Assembly (NCBI GenBank): GCA_038210415.1
Contig: JBBQWS010000041.1
Location: 1-31,182 of the forward strand
Direction of reading: 5' to 3'
DNA length: 31,182 nucleotides
Source of the DNA: JBBQWS01 sp038210415
GTDB lineage: Bacteria > Actinomycetota > Actinomycetes > Prado026
Positions 1 to 8,480 of this stretch are shown piece after piece; the stretch's first letter is position 1, and every line of letters begins with the position of its first letter. The position numbers and the translations under genes were made by a program. Below the pieces are notes generated by a model. It ran no database searches. It was given only the letters and a program-made list of their open reading frames with translations, and was not told the DNA's origin.

Positions 1-35
1 CCATCAACTACCTGCAGCGCAAGGGCGCGCTCTAG
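1..35 (+). CDS. C-terminal end of an unidentified gene (partial)
   Basis: An open frame enters from the left edge and stops at TAG 33-35, giving INYLQRKGAL at the C-terminus. Only eleven codons are visible, so the product cannot be named. If real, the gene runs convergent to moeZ, and the repeat element at 60-252 lies between the two 3' ends. It could also be a chance open frame. Confidence 0.3.
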   Translation, partial: INYLQRKGAL

Positions 36-59
36 GCGGCTTCGGAGGCGCTCGCTGAG

Positions 60-252
60 CGCTTCACCCCCGCTGAGGGGCCGCTCATGCTTTGGGCGGC
101 GTCCCGGGGGGCAATTGACCCCGCTCCTCGGGGTGAAGCGGGGCGGGGTGCCCGTTCGACCCGAGTCGCAGCCCTCGGTGAGTGCCGCCAAAACTCGGCC
201 TATCGGCATGAAGGGACCCTTGTGGCGGAAGGGGGGGTGAGGGGGAAGGGGG
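60..252. repeat. Half copy of the foldback repeat family (left copy)
   Basis: This non-coding stretch carries an 11-bp inverted repeat, CGCTTCACCCC at 60-70 and GGGGTGAAGCG at 130-140. From 197 it continues as GGCCTATCGGCATG, then AGGGACCCTTGTGGCG, then G-runs up to about 252. The same modules occur in the same order at 30984-31182. The distance from GCTTCA to GGCCTA is 136 bp in both copies. The outer left arm seen in the right copy is not recognisable here, so this is a truncated or half element. It lies between the 3' end of moeZ and the gene end at 35. Confidence 0.7.
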
Positions 253-1443
253 TTAGTAGGTCGGTTTCGCGGGCTCGATCTGATTGACCCACTGGATCAC
301 GCCGCCGCCGACGTGGACCGAGTTGGCGAACCCGGCGCCCTTGAGCACCGCGAGCACCTCCGCCGACCGGCCGCCGACCTTGCAGTGCAGCACGATCTGC
401 TTGTCCTGCGGCAGCCCGGCCAGCGCCGAACCGTTCAGGAAGTCACCCTTGGGGATCAGCACCGCGCCCGGGATCGACACGATCTCGAACTCGTTGATCT
501 CGCGGACGTCGATCAGCAGGAAGTCCTCGTCGCCGGCGTCGCGGCGGTGCAGCTTGTCGCGCAGCTCGGTCACCGTGATCGTCGAGTCGCGGGCCGCCTC
601 CGCAGCCTCGTCGGAGATCGAGCCGCAGAACGCGTCGTAGTCGATCAGCTCGGTGACCGTCGGGTTCTTGCCGCACACCGCGCACTCCGGGTCCTTGCGG
701 ACCTTGACCTGGCGGTACGTCATCTCGAGAGCGTCATAGATCATCAGCCGGCCGACGAGCGTCTCGCCCACACCGGTCAGGACCTTGATGGCCTCGGTGA
801 CCTGGATGGAACCGATCGAGGCGCAGAGGACGCCGAGCACGCCACCCTCGGCGCACGACGGCACCAAGCCGGGGGGCGGCGGCTCGGGGTATAGGCAGCG
901 GTAGCAGGGGCCGTACTCGGACCAGAACACCGAGGCCTGGCCGTCGAAGCGGTAGATCGAGCCCCAGATGTACGGCTTGTTCAGCAGCACGCAGGCGTCG
1001 TTGACGAGGTAGCGGGTGGCGAAGTTGTCGGTGCCGTCGACGATCAGGTCATACTGCGAGAACAGCTCCATGACGTTCGAGCTGTCGAGCCGCGTCTCGT
1101 GCACGTTGATCGTGATGAGCGGGTTGATCTCACGCACGGAGTCGCGCGCCGACTCGGCCTTGCTGCGCCCGATGTCGCTGTGGCCGTGGATGATCTGGCG
1201 CTGCAGGTTCGACTCGTCGACGACGTCGAACTCGACGATGCCGAGGGTGCCGACGCCGGCCGCGGCGAGGTACATCAGCGCCGGCGACCCCAGGCCACCC
1301 GCGCCGACGCAGAGAACCTTGGCGTTCTTCAACCGCTTCTGCCCGACCATTCCCACGTCGGGGATGATCAGGTGGCGGCTGTAGCGGCGGACCTCGTCGA
1401 CTGTGAGCTCAGTGGCGGGCTCGACCAGCGGCGGCAGGGACAC
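253..1443 (-). CDS. moeZ: MoeZ: adenylyltransferase/sulfurtransferase (ThiF-rhodanese fusion)
   Basis: The 396-residue protein adenylates the C-terminal glycine of ubiquitin-like sulfur carriers (MoaD, CysO, ThiS type) and passes sulfur to them. It serves molybdopterin, cysteine and related sulfur pathways in the cytosol. The N-terminal two thirds is a ThiF/MoeB/E1 domain with the nucleotide loop GAGGLGSP, the segment CYRCLYPEPPPPG and zinc-type pairs CxxC (CYRC, CAVC). The last 100 residues are a rhodanese domain with the active-site loop HCKVGGRSAE. The length fits MoeZ (about 390). I chose GTG at 1443 because TTGGAG lies just upstream and the protein then begins SLPPLVEPA. The open frame extends further upstream but with non-family sequence. 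In M. tuberculosis the homologue (moeB1) adjoins a DUF3152 gene, which is absent here. Confidence 0.95.
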   Translation of the reverse strand: MSLPPLVEPATELTVDEVRRYSRHLIIPDVGMVGQKRLKNAKVLCVGAGGLGSPALMYLAAAGVGTLGIVEFDVVDESNLQRQIIHGHSDIGRSKAESARDSVREINPLITINVHETRLDSSNVMELFSQYDLIVDGTDNFATRYLVNDACVLLNKPYIWGSIYRFDGQASVFWSEYGPCYRCLYPEPPPPGLVPSCAEGGVLGVLCASIGSIQVTEAIKVLTGVGETLVGRLMIYDALEMTYRQVKVRKDPECAVCGKNPTVTELIDYDAFCGSISDEAAEAARDSTITVTELRDKLHRRDAGDEDFLLIDVREINEFEIVSIPGAVLIPKGDFLNGSALAGLPQDKQIVLHCKVGGRSAEVLAVLKGAGFANSVHVGGGVIQWVNQIEPAKPTY

Positions 1444-1563
1444 GGCGAACTCCAAAGGCGTGGCGGGCGGATGGTTCAGCGGGATGCGACAGGCACAACG
1501 GTGGCACACGCCGGCCGATTCCCGGCAGGGCGTCCACCCGGCGAACGTATCCGGGATGCCACC

Positions 1564-2262
1564 ATGGAGCCCATGCGCCCCCTGATCGGAATCACGTCGT
1601 ACGTCGAGCAGGCCCGCTGGGGCGTCTGGGACGCCGCGGCCGCCCTCGTGCCCTACTCGTACATCCGCCAGGTCGAGGAGGCAGGCGGACGCGCCGTGGT
1701 CATCCCACCATCGGAGGCCGACCCCGCCGAGGTGCTCAGCGTCCTCGACGGGCTGGTCTTCGCGGGGGGCGCCGACATCGACCCGGCCAGGTACGGCCAG
1801 GACGCCCACCCGGAGACTGCCGGCCTGCGCCCCGACCGCGACTCGGGCGAGATCACGTTGCTGACGGCCGCCTTCGGGCTCGACCTGCCCACGCTCGGAA
1901 TCTGCCGCGGGATGCAGCTGATGGTCGTCAACGCCGGTGGGGCGTTGACGCAGCACCTGCCGGATCTCGTCGGTCACGAGGGGCACCGGCCGTCGCCGGG
2001 CGTCTACGGCGACCACGCAGTACACCTCGGCCCCGGCTCGCGGGTGCAGTCGATTCTCGGTGACTCCGCGCACGTCCGCTCGTACCACCACCAGGGCGTC
2101 GTCGACGCGGGGTCGCTGGCCGTCACCGGATGGGCTGACGACGAGACCATCGAGGTCGTCGAGGACCCCGCCCGTCGGTTCGCGATCGGCGTCCTCTGGC
2201 ACCCCGAGGTCGGCGACGACCCCCGGCTGTTCGACGCTCTGGTCGCCGCGACCCGAGCCTGA
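1564..2262 (+). CDS. Gamma-glutamyl-gamma-aminobutyrate hydrolase family (PuuD-like)
   Basis: This is a class I glutamine amidotransferase-type peptidase of 232 residues. The family removes glutamate from gamma-glutamyl amides such as gamma-Glu-GABA. The nucleophile elbow is GICRGMQ, the catalytic His-Glu pair is in LWHPEVGD, and GGADIDPARYG is the PuuD-type oxyanion segment. I chose ATG 1564, with GGGA seven bases upstream; ATG 1573 is possible. It diverges from moeZ over a 120-bp gap and is followed after 5 bp by the TRIC-type channel. With the GS/ALDH/SDR operon at 4886-8459, it would supply the last step of a gamma-glutamylated amine pathway. The exact substrate is inferred. Confidence 0.88.
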   Translation: MEPMRPLIGITSYVEQARWGVWDAAAALVPYSYIRQVEEAGGRAVVIPPSEADPAEVLSVLDGLVFAGGADIDPARYGQDAHPETAGLRPDRDSGEITLLTAAFGLDLPTLGICRGMQLMVVNAGGALTQHLPDLVGHEGHRPSPGVYGDHAVHLGPGSRVQSILGDSAHVRSYHHQGVVDAGSLAVTGWADDETIEVVEDPARRFAIGVLWHPEVGDDPRLFDALVAATRA

Positions 2263-2267
2263 TCCCG

Positions 2268-2951
2268 GTGCTCGCCGCCAGCCAGGTCGAGATCCTGCAG
2301 CTGCCCCTGTGGATCGACCTCACGGCTGTCGTGGTCGGGGCGCTGTCCGGCGCGGTGTTCGCGGTCCGTGCGAGGTTCGACCTGATCGGCGTGCTGGCGA
2401 TCGCCCTCGTGCTCGGGCTCGGGGGTGGCATCGTGCGCGACCTCCTGCTGTCGATCCGTCCCGTCGCGCTCACGAGTACGGCCTACCTGCCAACGGTGTT
2501 CGCCGCTGCCGCGGTGGGGTTCCTGTTCGCCAGCTCGCTGCACAGGTTCCGGTCGGCGCTCGTCCTGCTCGACGCGCTGTCGCTGGGGTTGTTCACCGTC
2601 GTGGGGGTCGAGAAGGCGCTTCTCGTCGGGCTCCCGGGGGCGTCAGCGGTACTCGTCGGGGTGGCCGCCGCCACTGGCGGCGGGGTGTTGCGCGACCTGC
2701 TCAGCGGCCGGCCCCCGGAGGTCGTACGGCGTGGCCCGTGGAACGCCGCCGCAGCGCTCGCCGGTTCGCTTTGTTTCGTCCTGATCGACCACCTGGACGT
2801 GGTCCGGCTGTGGCCGGAGGCGGCAGCCATCGTCCTGACCGTCGCCCTGCGCCTGCTGTCGGTCTACCGCGGCTGGGAGACTCCGCTTGCATACGACCTC
2901 GGGCCGGCCCTGCGTCGAGGCACGCGGCTGACCTGGTTCACCGACGACTGA
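2268..2951 (+). CDS. TRIC/UPF0126 family membrane protein (YicG/YadS-like)
   Basis: The 227-residue integral membrane protein has about seven hydrophobic segments. It has the duplicated UPF0126 signature: GGGIVRDLLL in the first half and GGGVLRDLLSGRPP in the second. Bacterial members are trimeric intracellular cation-type channels; some Gram-negative members act as glycine transporters. The GTG start at 2268 lies 5 bp after the PuuD-like stop, so the two are probably cotranscribed, though no good ribosome-binding site is visible. If it moves glycine, it would handle a product expected from ethanolamine catabolism by the neighbouring genes. That link is speculative. Confidence 0.85.
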   Translation: MLAASQVEILQLPLWIDLTAVVVGALSGAVFAVRARFDLIGVLAIALVLGLGGGIVRDLLLSIRPVALTSTAYLPTVFAAAAVGFLFASSLHRFRSALVLLDALSLGLFTVVGVEKALLVGLPGASAVLVGVAAATGGGVLRDLLSGRPPEVVRRGPWNAAAALAGSLCFVLIDHLDVVRLWPEAAAIVLTVALRLLSVYRGWETPLAYDLGPALRRGTRLTWFTDD

Positions 2952-2975
2952 GCCTGGCGACGGCACCTGACCCGG

Positions 2976-3521
2976 CTACTCGAGGCCGGGGAGGCCGTCG
3001 AGGCTGGTCGAGTTGCGTTCGGCGTGGTAGGCAGCGACGGCCTCGGGGCCGCGTTTGGCCCAGGTGAGGTCGAGGACATCCCGGTCGGCGACGTAGTCCA
3101 TCCGGGGGACGGCGTACCCGCACGAGTCGGAGATCCGCGCGACGTCGACCACGATCACGGAGCGCACGCCCGGGTGCTCGGGGCACCGCTCCCGCAGCTG
3201 GTCGAACCCGTCGGCGCCGGGGACGAGGACCCGGCCGGTGCCGTGCAGCCGGACGATCCGCGGGCGCCCGTCGAACGCGCAGAACATCAGGACGATCCGC
3301 CCGTTCTCGCGCAGGTGGGCCACCGTCTCGATGCCGCTGCCGGTGAGGTCGAGGTAGGCGACGGTGCGCCCGTCGAGGACGACGAAGCTGCCGGCGAGCC
3401 CCTTCGGCGAGCAGTTGACCAACCCGTCCGCGGCCAGCGGCGCCGTGGCCACGAAGAAGACCGGCTGACTGGTCAGCCAACCGGACAGCCGCTCGTCGAT
3501 GACGTCGAAGACCTGGCTCAT
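2976..3521 (-). CDS. Pyridoxamine 5'-phosphate oxidase-like FMN-binding protein
   Basis: The 181-residue protein has a split-barrel flavin-binding fold of the PNPOx-like type. Visible features are LVNCSPKGLAGSFVVLDG and the beta-strand pair ENGRIVLMFCAFDGRPRIVR, followed by LHGTGRVLVPG. These are typical of the actinobacterial subgroup that starts with MxxVFDxI. Members bind FMN, F420 or heme-related ligands, and the substrate cannot be predicted. It is convergent with the TRIC-type gene (24-bp gap). Its ATG at 3521 has no strong ribosome-binding site. Confidence 0.85.
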   Translation of the reverse strand: MSQVFDVIDERLSGWLTSQPVFFVATAPLAADGLVNCSPKGLAGSFVVLDGRTVAYLDLTGSGIETVAHLRENGRIVLMFCAFDGRPRIVRLHGTGRVLVPGADGFDQLRERCPEHPGVRSVIVVDVARISDSCGYAVPRMDYVADRDVLDLTWAKRGPEAVAAYHAERNSTSLDGLPGLE

Positions 3522-3601
3522 GTGCGCAGTCTAGGAAACCGGACGCCCGGGGAGGCAGTGGACCGGTCGCGACCGGTCCACCGCCTCCTGGCGCCGTCCC
3601 C

Positions 3602-4132
3602 CTAGCTCACGCAGGACGGGAGCGTCCGGTAGCCGCGCTGGTCCGCGTACCACCCGGAGGCGGGACCGCCACCGGCCCACTCGCTGCGGTAGACGAGGGT
3701 GTTCTGCGGAGTCACGAACGCGTAGCTGAAGTACCAGTACGTGGTGCCGCGCGTGGAGATGGACAGGTGCCGTGAGCCGTTGGCGACCTTCCAGCCGCTG
3801 GAGACCCACTTGCCGCCGACGTACTCGGACACCTGGACGTACGCGGGCTCCTGGATCTCGTACGGGAAGAGGTCCGAGCCGCCGATGACCCCGCTGCCGT
3901 AGCCGACCACGTTCGTGTCGACGGAGACCGTGTGCGCAACCGAGTTGCAGGTGACCGTCTCGTAGGCGTACGCGCCACCGGCGTCGACCATGGCGTTGGC
4001 GGGAGAAGCGGTCCCCGCGAGAAGGCCGAACGTCGCGGCTGCGGCGGCGAGCAGCCCCACGCTGCGGACGGTTCGGCGGGAGAGGCGCCGCGAGTCGCGG
4101 GCCGCCGGGCTGACAACGGTTGAAGCGTTCAT
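3602..4132 (-). CDS. Secreted protein of unknown function
   Basis: The 176-residue product starts at ATG 4132, preceded by an excellent AAGGAG. Residues 1-46 form a long export signal: an arginine-rich n-region with RRLSRRTVRS (possibly Tat-like), a hydrophobic core, and cleavage after ASPANA. The mature part (about 130 residues) is rich in Tyr, Trp, Ser and Gly, as in small beta-rich extracellular domains. It has only two cysteines (VTCNSV and LPSCVS), which could form one disulfide linking the ends. I recognise no family. A 7-bp inverted repeat at 4153-4171 lies in its leader. Confidence 0.75.
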   Translation of the reverse strand: MNASTVVSPAARDSRRLSRRTVRSVGLLAAAAATFGLLAGTASPANAMVDAGGAYAYETVTCNSVAHTVSVDTNVVGYGSGVIGGSDLFPYEIQEPAYVQVSEYVGGKWVSSGWKVANGSRHLSISTRGTTYWYFSYAFVTPQNTLVYRSEWAGGGPASGWYADQRGYRTLPSCVS

Positions 4133-4152
4133 CGCGGGCTCCTTCGGTCTGC

Positions 4153-4171
4153 TCGGCACTCCTTGTGCCGA
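4153..4171 (-). promoter_or_regulatory. Inverted repeat in the leader of the secreted-protein gene
   Basis: TCGGCAC (4153-4159) and GTGCCGA (4165-4171) flank a 5-base centre, about 21 bases upstream of the ATG at 4132. It could be an operator or a 5'-UTR hairpin. No clear -10/-35 pair is visible beside it. Confidence 0.4.
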
Positions 4172-4221
4172 CAACCTGAAGAGTGCAGGGGACCGCTTAA
4201 GAAGTGCCTAAAGCGTCCAGT

Positions 4222-4860
4222 TCAGTCGTGCCGACCGCTCAGTGCGAGCCGAGCGCCGATGCCGATCATGAGCACACCACCGGTGCCGCCGAGCGCCGCA
4301 AGCCGACCCGGACGCCGCGCGAGCCAGTCGCGCGCAGAACCGGCCGCCAGCGCCCACACGCTGTCGAGCAGCATGGCCAGCAGCATGAATTCGGTTCCCA
4401 GCAACAACAATTGCAGCGGTAGCCGCCCGGCGGAACGGTCGACGAACTGCGGCAGGATCGCAGCAAAGAACACGATGGACTTGGGGTTGGACAGCCCGAC
4501 GACGAAGCCCTCGCGCAGCAGCCGCCGGTGCGACGTGGGCGACTCCGCCCGTTGCAGCACCGACGACAGCGCTGCGCGGTGCCGCACCGCCTGCACCCCG
4601 AGGTAGACCAGGTACGCTGCGCCACCGAGCTTGAGCACCTCGAACACCAGCACGGAGCGCTCGACCAGCTCGCCCACCCCGACCGCCACGGCGACCACCT
4701 GCAGGAAAAGTCCGGCCGAGTTGCCCAGCACCGTCAGCAGGGCCCCGCGGCGGCCGAGCACCAGTGCGCGGCCGATCACGAAGAGCACGCTCGGGCCAGG
4801 CACCACGATCAGCGCGATCGAGGTCAACGTGAAGGCCAGCAGCCGGTCGGTCGGGATCAC
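4222..4860 (-). CDS. LysE/RhtB family amino-acid exporter
   Basis: The 212-residue membrane protein has about six hydrophobic segments. It carries the LysE-family signatures VVPGPSVLFVIGRAL near the N-terminus and GLSNPKSIVFFAAILPQFVD in the middle. The family exports amino acids or their derivatives. GTG at 4860 is the start, 25 bp downstream of the SDR stop, so it may be the last gene of the GS-ALDH-SDR operon. In that setting it could export excess amino acid or an intermediate, but the substrate is unknown. Confidence 0.88.
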   Translation of the reverse strand: MIPTDRLLAFTLTSIALIVVPGPSVLFVIGRALVLGRRGALLTVLGNSAGLFLQVVAVAVGVGELVERSVLVFEVLKLGGAAYLVYLGVQAVRHRAALSSVLQRAESPTSHRRLLREGFVVGLSNPKSIVFFAAILPQFVDRSAGRLPLQLLLLGTEFMLLAMLLDSVWALAAGSARDWLARRPGRLAALGGTGGVLMIGIGARLALSGRHD

Positions 4861-4885
4861 CGGCCCAGGCTACGACCGACGAGGC

Positions 4886-5650
4886 CTACAGCGGCGTGAC
4901 GTACGCGCCGGAGATGCCCCCGTCGACGAGGAAGTTGGACGCCGTGATGAAGGACGAGTCGTCGCTGGCCAGGAACGCCACGGCGGCGGCGAGCTCGGAC
5001 GGTTCGGCGAACCGTCCGAACGGGATGTGCACGAGCCGTCGGGCCGCCCGCTCGGGGTCCTTGGCGAACAGCTCCTGCAGCAGCGGCGTGTTGACCGGCC
5101 CCGGCGACAGCGCGTTGACCCGGATGCCTTCGCGGGCGAACTGGACCCCGAGCTCGCGCGACATCGCGAGGACGCCGCCTTTCGAGGCGGTGTACGAGAT
5201 CTGCGAGGTCGCGGCCGCCATCGTGGCGACGAACGACGCCGTGTTGATGATCGACCCCTTGCCCTGCTTCTGCATGTACGGGATCACCGCCTTGCAGCCG
5301 AGGAAGACCGACGTGAGGTTGACCTCCTGGACCCGGCGCCAGGCGTCCAGCCCGGTGACGAGGATCGAGTCGTCGTCGGGCGGGGAGATCCCTGCGTTGT
5401 GGAACGCGATGTCGATCCGGCCGTACCGCTCGACGGTGGCCGCGTACATCCGCTCGTTGTCCTCGGGGCTGGTCACGTCGGCCGCGACGAACATGCCACC
5501 GAGCTCGTCGGCGACGGCGCCACCCGCCTGCTCGTTCACGTCGACGATGACGATGGTCGCGCCCTCGGACGCCATCCGCTGGGCGGACGCGAGACCGATC
5601 CCACTGGCCCCTCCGGTGATCAGGGCGACGCGGCCTTCCAGACGGTTCAT
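4886..5650 (-). CDS. Short-chain dehydrogenase/reductase of the gamma-glutamylamine operon
   Basis: The protein has 254 residues, the classical SDR length. The NAD(P) motif is TGGASGIG at residues 12-19, with D-V-N at the end of the second strand and NAG near residue 90. The catalytic triad is Ser in IINTAS and Tyr/Lys in SYTASK. The C-terminal SNFLVDGG is typical of FabG-like enzymes. A strong AGGAG precedes ATG 5650. It lies 35 bp downstream of the aldehyde dehydrogenase. In a gamma-glutamyl-ethanolamide pathway it would oxidise the free hydroxyl to the aldehyde, which would explain why no PuuB-type amine oxidase is present. The family is certain; the role is inferred from context. Confidence 0.9.
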   Translation of the reverse strand: MNRLEGRVALITGGASGIGLASAQRMASEGATIVIVDVNEQAGGAVADELGGMFVAADVTSPEDNERMYAATVERYGRIDIAFHNAGISPPDDDSILVTGLDAWRRVQEVNLTSVFLGCKAVIPYMQKQGKGSIINTASFVATMAAATSQISYTASKGGVLAMSRELGVQFAREGIRVNALSPGPVNTPLLQELFAKDPERAARRLVHIPFGRFAEPSELAAAVAFLASDDSSFITASNFLVDGGISGAYVTPL

Positions 5651-5685
5651 GTGCGGGCTCCTGTGCTCGGGTCAGGCGGAGGCGG

Positions 5686-7050
5686 TCAGGTGGTGCTGAA
5701 GAAGACGTTCTTGGTCTCGGTGAACGCGTCGACCGCGTCCGGCCCCAGCTCTCGGCCCAGGCCGGACTGCTTGAACCCGCCGAACGGCGTCGAGTACCGG
5801 ACGGACGAGTGGCTGTTCACCGAGAGGTTGCCCGCCTCGATCGCCCGGGACACCCGAAGCCCACGAGCGAGATCACGGGTCCAGATCGAGCCGGACAGCC
5901 CGAACTCGCTGTCGTTGGCGATCCGCACAGCGTCTGCCTCGTCGTCGAACGGGAGGACGACGACCACGGGGCCGAAGATCTCCTCGCGAACCGCCCGGTC
6001 CGACTCCGAGACCGGCGCAAGAACCGTTGCGGGGTACCAGAACCCGGGGCCGGTCGGCGCCTCACCGCGGAACGCGACCGGGGCGTCGTCCGGCACGTAC
6101 GACGAAACCGTCTCCCACTGCCCGCGGGAGACCAACGGGCCCATCTCGGTGGACTCGAGCCCGGGATCGCCAACCTTGACGCCCTTGACGGCCGTCTCGA
6201 ACAGCTCCATGAACCGGTCGTAGACCGAACGCTGCACGAGGATCCGCGACCGGGCGCAGCAGTCCTGCCCGGCGTTGTCGAAGACGCCGTACGGCGCGGA
6301 AGCCGCCGCGGCCCCGACGTCGGAGTCGGCGAAGATCACGTTGGCGCTCTTGCCCCCCAGCTCGAGGGTGACCCTCTTGACCTGGTCCGCGCAGCCGCGC
6401 ATCACGCCCTTGCCCACGGTCGTCGAGCCGGTGAAGACCACCTTGCGGACCGAAGGATGGGTGACGAACCGCTCGCCCACGATCGAGCCCTTCCCCGGGA
6501 TGACCGTGAACACGCCCTCGGGGATCCCGGCTTCCAACGCCAGCTCGCCGAGCCGGATGGCCGTCAGCGGCGTGAGCTCGGCGGGCTTGAGCACGACGGT
6601 GTTGCCGGCGGCGAGCGCAGGCGCGAACCCCCAGCCGGCGATCGGCATCGGGAAGTTCCACGGCACGATCACCCCCACGACGCCCAGCGGTTCCTTGAAC
6701 GTGATGTCGACGCCGCCCGCCACCGGGATCTGCCGGCCGAACATCCGCTCCGGCGCGGCGCTGTAGTAGGTGAGGACGTCGCGGACGTTGCCGGCCTCCC
6801 ACCGTGCGTTGCCGATCGTGTGCCCCGAGTTGGCGACCTCGAGCTGCGCGAGCTCCTCCAGGTGCGCGTCAACCTGTGCGGCGAACGCGCGGAGCAGCCG
6901 GGCGCGGTCCGCCGGAGCCACCTGGCGCCAGGTCTGGAAGGCCTGCTGCGCGCGCCCGATCGCTGCGTCGGTGACCGCGAGGTCGGCCAGCGCCACGGTG
7001 GTGACGATGCTCTCGGTCGCCGGGTTGACGACGTCGTACGTGGAGGTCAC
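5686..7050 (-). CDS. Aldehyde dehydrogenase, NAD(P)-dependent (PuuC-like position)
   Basis: The 454-residue ALDH superfamily enzyme has PWNFPMPIAGWGFAPALAAG, the NAD-binding FTGSTTVGK, the general base in LELGGKSA, and the catalytic cysteine in NAGQDCCARSR. EEIFGPVVVVLPF and FGGFKQSGLGRE follow in the usual order. GTG 7050 is chosen because AGGAG lies at proper spacing and the protein then begins with TSTYDVVNPATE. The longer open frame upstream overlaps the gap after the GS gene and looks non-coding. It sits between GS (41-bp gap) and SDR (35-bp gap). Its likely role is oxidation of a gamma-glutamyl aminoaldehyde to the acid. Confidence 0.93.
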   Translation of the reverse strand: MTSTYDVVNPATESIVTTVALADLAVTDAAIGRAQQAFQTWRQVAPADRARLLRAFAAQVDAHLEELAQLEVANSGHTIGNARWEAGNVRDVLTYYSAAPERMFGRQIPVAGGVDITFKEPLGVVGVIVPWNFPMPIAGWGFAPALAAGNTVVLKPAELTPLTAIRLGELALEAGIPEGVFTVIPGKGSIVGERFVTHPSVRKVVFTGSTTVGKGVMRGCADQVKRVTLELGGKSANVIFADSDVGAAAASAPYGVFDNAGQDCCARSRILVQRSVYDRFMELFETAVKGVKVGDPGLESTEMGPLVSRGQWETVSSYVPDDAPVAFRGEAPTGPGFWYPATVLAPVSESDRAVREEIFGPVVVVLPFDDEADAVRIANDSEFGLSGSIWTRDLARGLRVSRAIEAGNLSVNSHSSVRYSTPFGGFKQSGLGRELGPDAVDAFTETKNVFFSTT

Positions 7051-7091
7051 TACTGCTCCTGCGGGCTGAGGTCGGGTCGGGGCGGTGCGGG

Positions 7092-8459
7092 CTAGAGCCG
7101 TTCGAACCCCCGGAACCGTTCCCAGTCGGTGACCGAGCGGTTGAACGCAGCCAGCTCGATGCGGGCCATGTTCGCGTAGTGGGCGACGACCTCGTCGCCG
7201 AAAGTCGTGCGGACGAACTCGCTGGACTCCCACAGCCGGAGCGCCTCGGCCAGCGAGTCCGGCACCCGCTCGGCGTCGGAGTCGTACGCGTTGCCGCCGA
7301 AAGCCGGCTCCAGCTCGAGCCCGCGCTGCACCCCGTCGAGGGCCGATGCCACCATGCCGGCCACCGCGAGGTAAGGGTTCACGTCGCCGCCGGGTACGCG
7401 GTTCTCGACGCGCAGACCCGGGCCGTGCCCGACCAGCCGGAAGGCGCACGTGCGGTTGTCGCGACCCCACTTGATCGCGGTCGGGGCGAACGACCCGGCG
7501 ACGTAACGCTTGTACGAGTTGATGTTCGGCGCGAACAGCAGCGTCAGGTCCTTCATGTGGGCGAGCTGACCTGCCGTGAACGAGCGGCCGAGGGCGCTCA
7601 TCCCGAACTCCTGGTCGGTGTCGTCGGCCAGGACCATCGACCCGTCGGTGCCGCGGAAAGACAGGTGGATGTGGCAGGAGTTGCCCTCACGCTCGTTGAA
7701 CTTCGCCATGAAGGTCAGCGAGACGCCCTCCTGCGCGGCGATCTCCTTGGCCCCGTTCTTGTAGAGCACGTGGTTGTCGCAGGTGGCCAGCGCCTCGGTG
7801 TACTTGAACGCGATCTCGTGCTGACCGAGGTTGCACTCACCTTTGGCCGACTCGACGACCATGCCGGCGCCGGTCATGTCGTTGCGGATCCGGCGCAGCA
7901 GCGGCTCGACCCGGGCCGTGCCCAGCATCGAGTAGTCGACGTTGTACAGGTTGGCGGGTGTCAGCTCGCGGTAGCCGGACTTCCAGGCCTCTTCGTAGGT
8001 GTCGTTGAAGACGATGAACTCGAGCTCGGTGCCGACGAAGGCCTCCATGCCCGCGGCACGCAGGCGCTCGAGCTGCTTGCGCAGGATCTGCCGCGGCGAG
8101 GCGACGACGTCGGTGCCGTTCTCCCACTCGAGGTCGGCGAGCAGGGCGACCGTGCCCTCCTGCCATGGGACGTAGCGCAGCGTGTCGAGGTCCGGCGCCA
8201 TGACGAAGTCGCCGTAGCCGGTCTCCCACGAGCTCATCGCGTAGCCGTCGACGGTGTTCATGTCGACGTCGACCGCGAGCAGGTAGTTGCAGCCCTCGGT
8301 GCCGTGGCCGAGCACCGTGTCGAGGAAGTACTGGCCGTGCAGCCGCTTGCCCTGCAGCCGGCCCTGCATGTCGGTGATCATGACGAGCACGGTGTCGACG
8401 CGGCCGTCGGCGATGTCCGCCCGGAGCTGCTCGACGGTGAGGGCGGGCGTACGGCTCAT
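7092..8459 (-). CDS. Glutamine-synthetase-like gamma-glutamylamide synthetase (GlnA4/PuuA type)
   Basis: The 455-residue protein belongs to the GS family: an N-terminal beta-grasp domain with DMQGRLQGKRL, then the catalytic domain with the glutamate/metal segments GTELEFIVF and ESAKGECNLGQHEIAF. NSCHIHLSF, SYKRYVAGSFAP and LRVENRVPGGDVNPY follow. PuuA-like GS proteins ligate glutamate to amines instead of ammonia. As I recall, Streptomyces coelicolor GlnA4 makes gamma-glutamylethanolamide and lies beside an SDR, an ALDH and a GntR regulator, the same set as here. ATG 8459 has GGAAGG upstream. It heads the operon and has a palindromic operator candidate at 8489-8499. Confidence 0.9.
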   Translation of the reverse strand: MSRTPALTVEQLRADIADGRVDTVLVMITDMQGRLQGKRLHGQYFLDTVLGHGTEGCNYLLAVDVDMNTVDGYAMSSWETGYGDFVMAPDLDTLRYVPWQEGTVALLADLEWENGTDVVASPRQILRKQLERLRAAGMEAFVGTELEFIVFNDTYEEAWKSGYRELTPANLYNVDYSMLGTARVEPLLRRIRNDMTGAGMVVESAKGECNLGQHEIAFKYTEALATCDNHVLYKNGAKEIAAQEGVSLTFMAKFNEREGNSCHIHLSFRGTDGSMVLADDTDQEFGMSALGRSFTAGQLAHMKDLTLLFAPNINSYKRYVAGSFAPTAIKWGRDNRTCAFRLVGHGPGLRVENRVPGGDVNPYLAVAGMVASALDGVQRGLELEPAFGGNAYDSDAERVPDSLAEALRLWESSEFVRTTFGDEVVAHYANMARIELAAFNRSVTDWERFRGFERL

Positions 8460-8480
8460 GAGGCGACCTTCCGCGCAGGG

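Noticed and set aside
1460..1490. Operator for the FadR-type regulator upstream of the PuuD-like gene (ATGGTTCAGC)
   Set aside because: It shares ATGGTTC with the GS and permease sites but forms no palindrome, so I do not include it in the regulon.
4631..6223. Long plus-strand open frame opposite the SDR and ALDH genes
   Set aside because: It is antisense to two clear enzymes, has low-complexity Arg/Asp/Gly/Val composition and no domain. It is a by-product of high GC.
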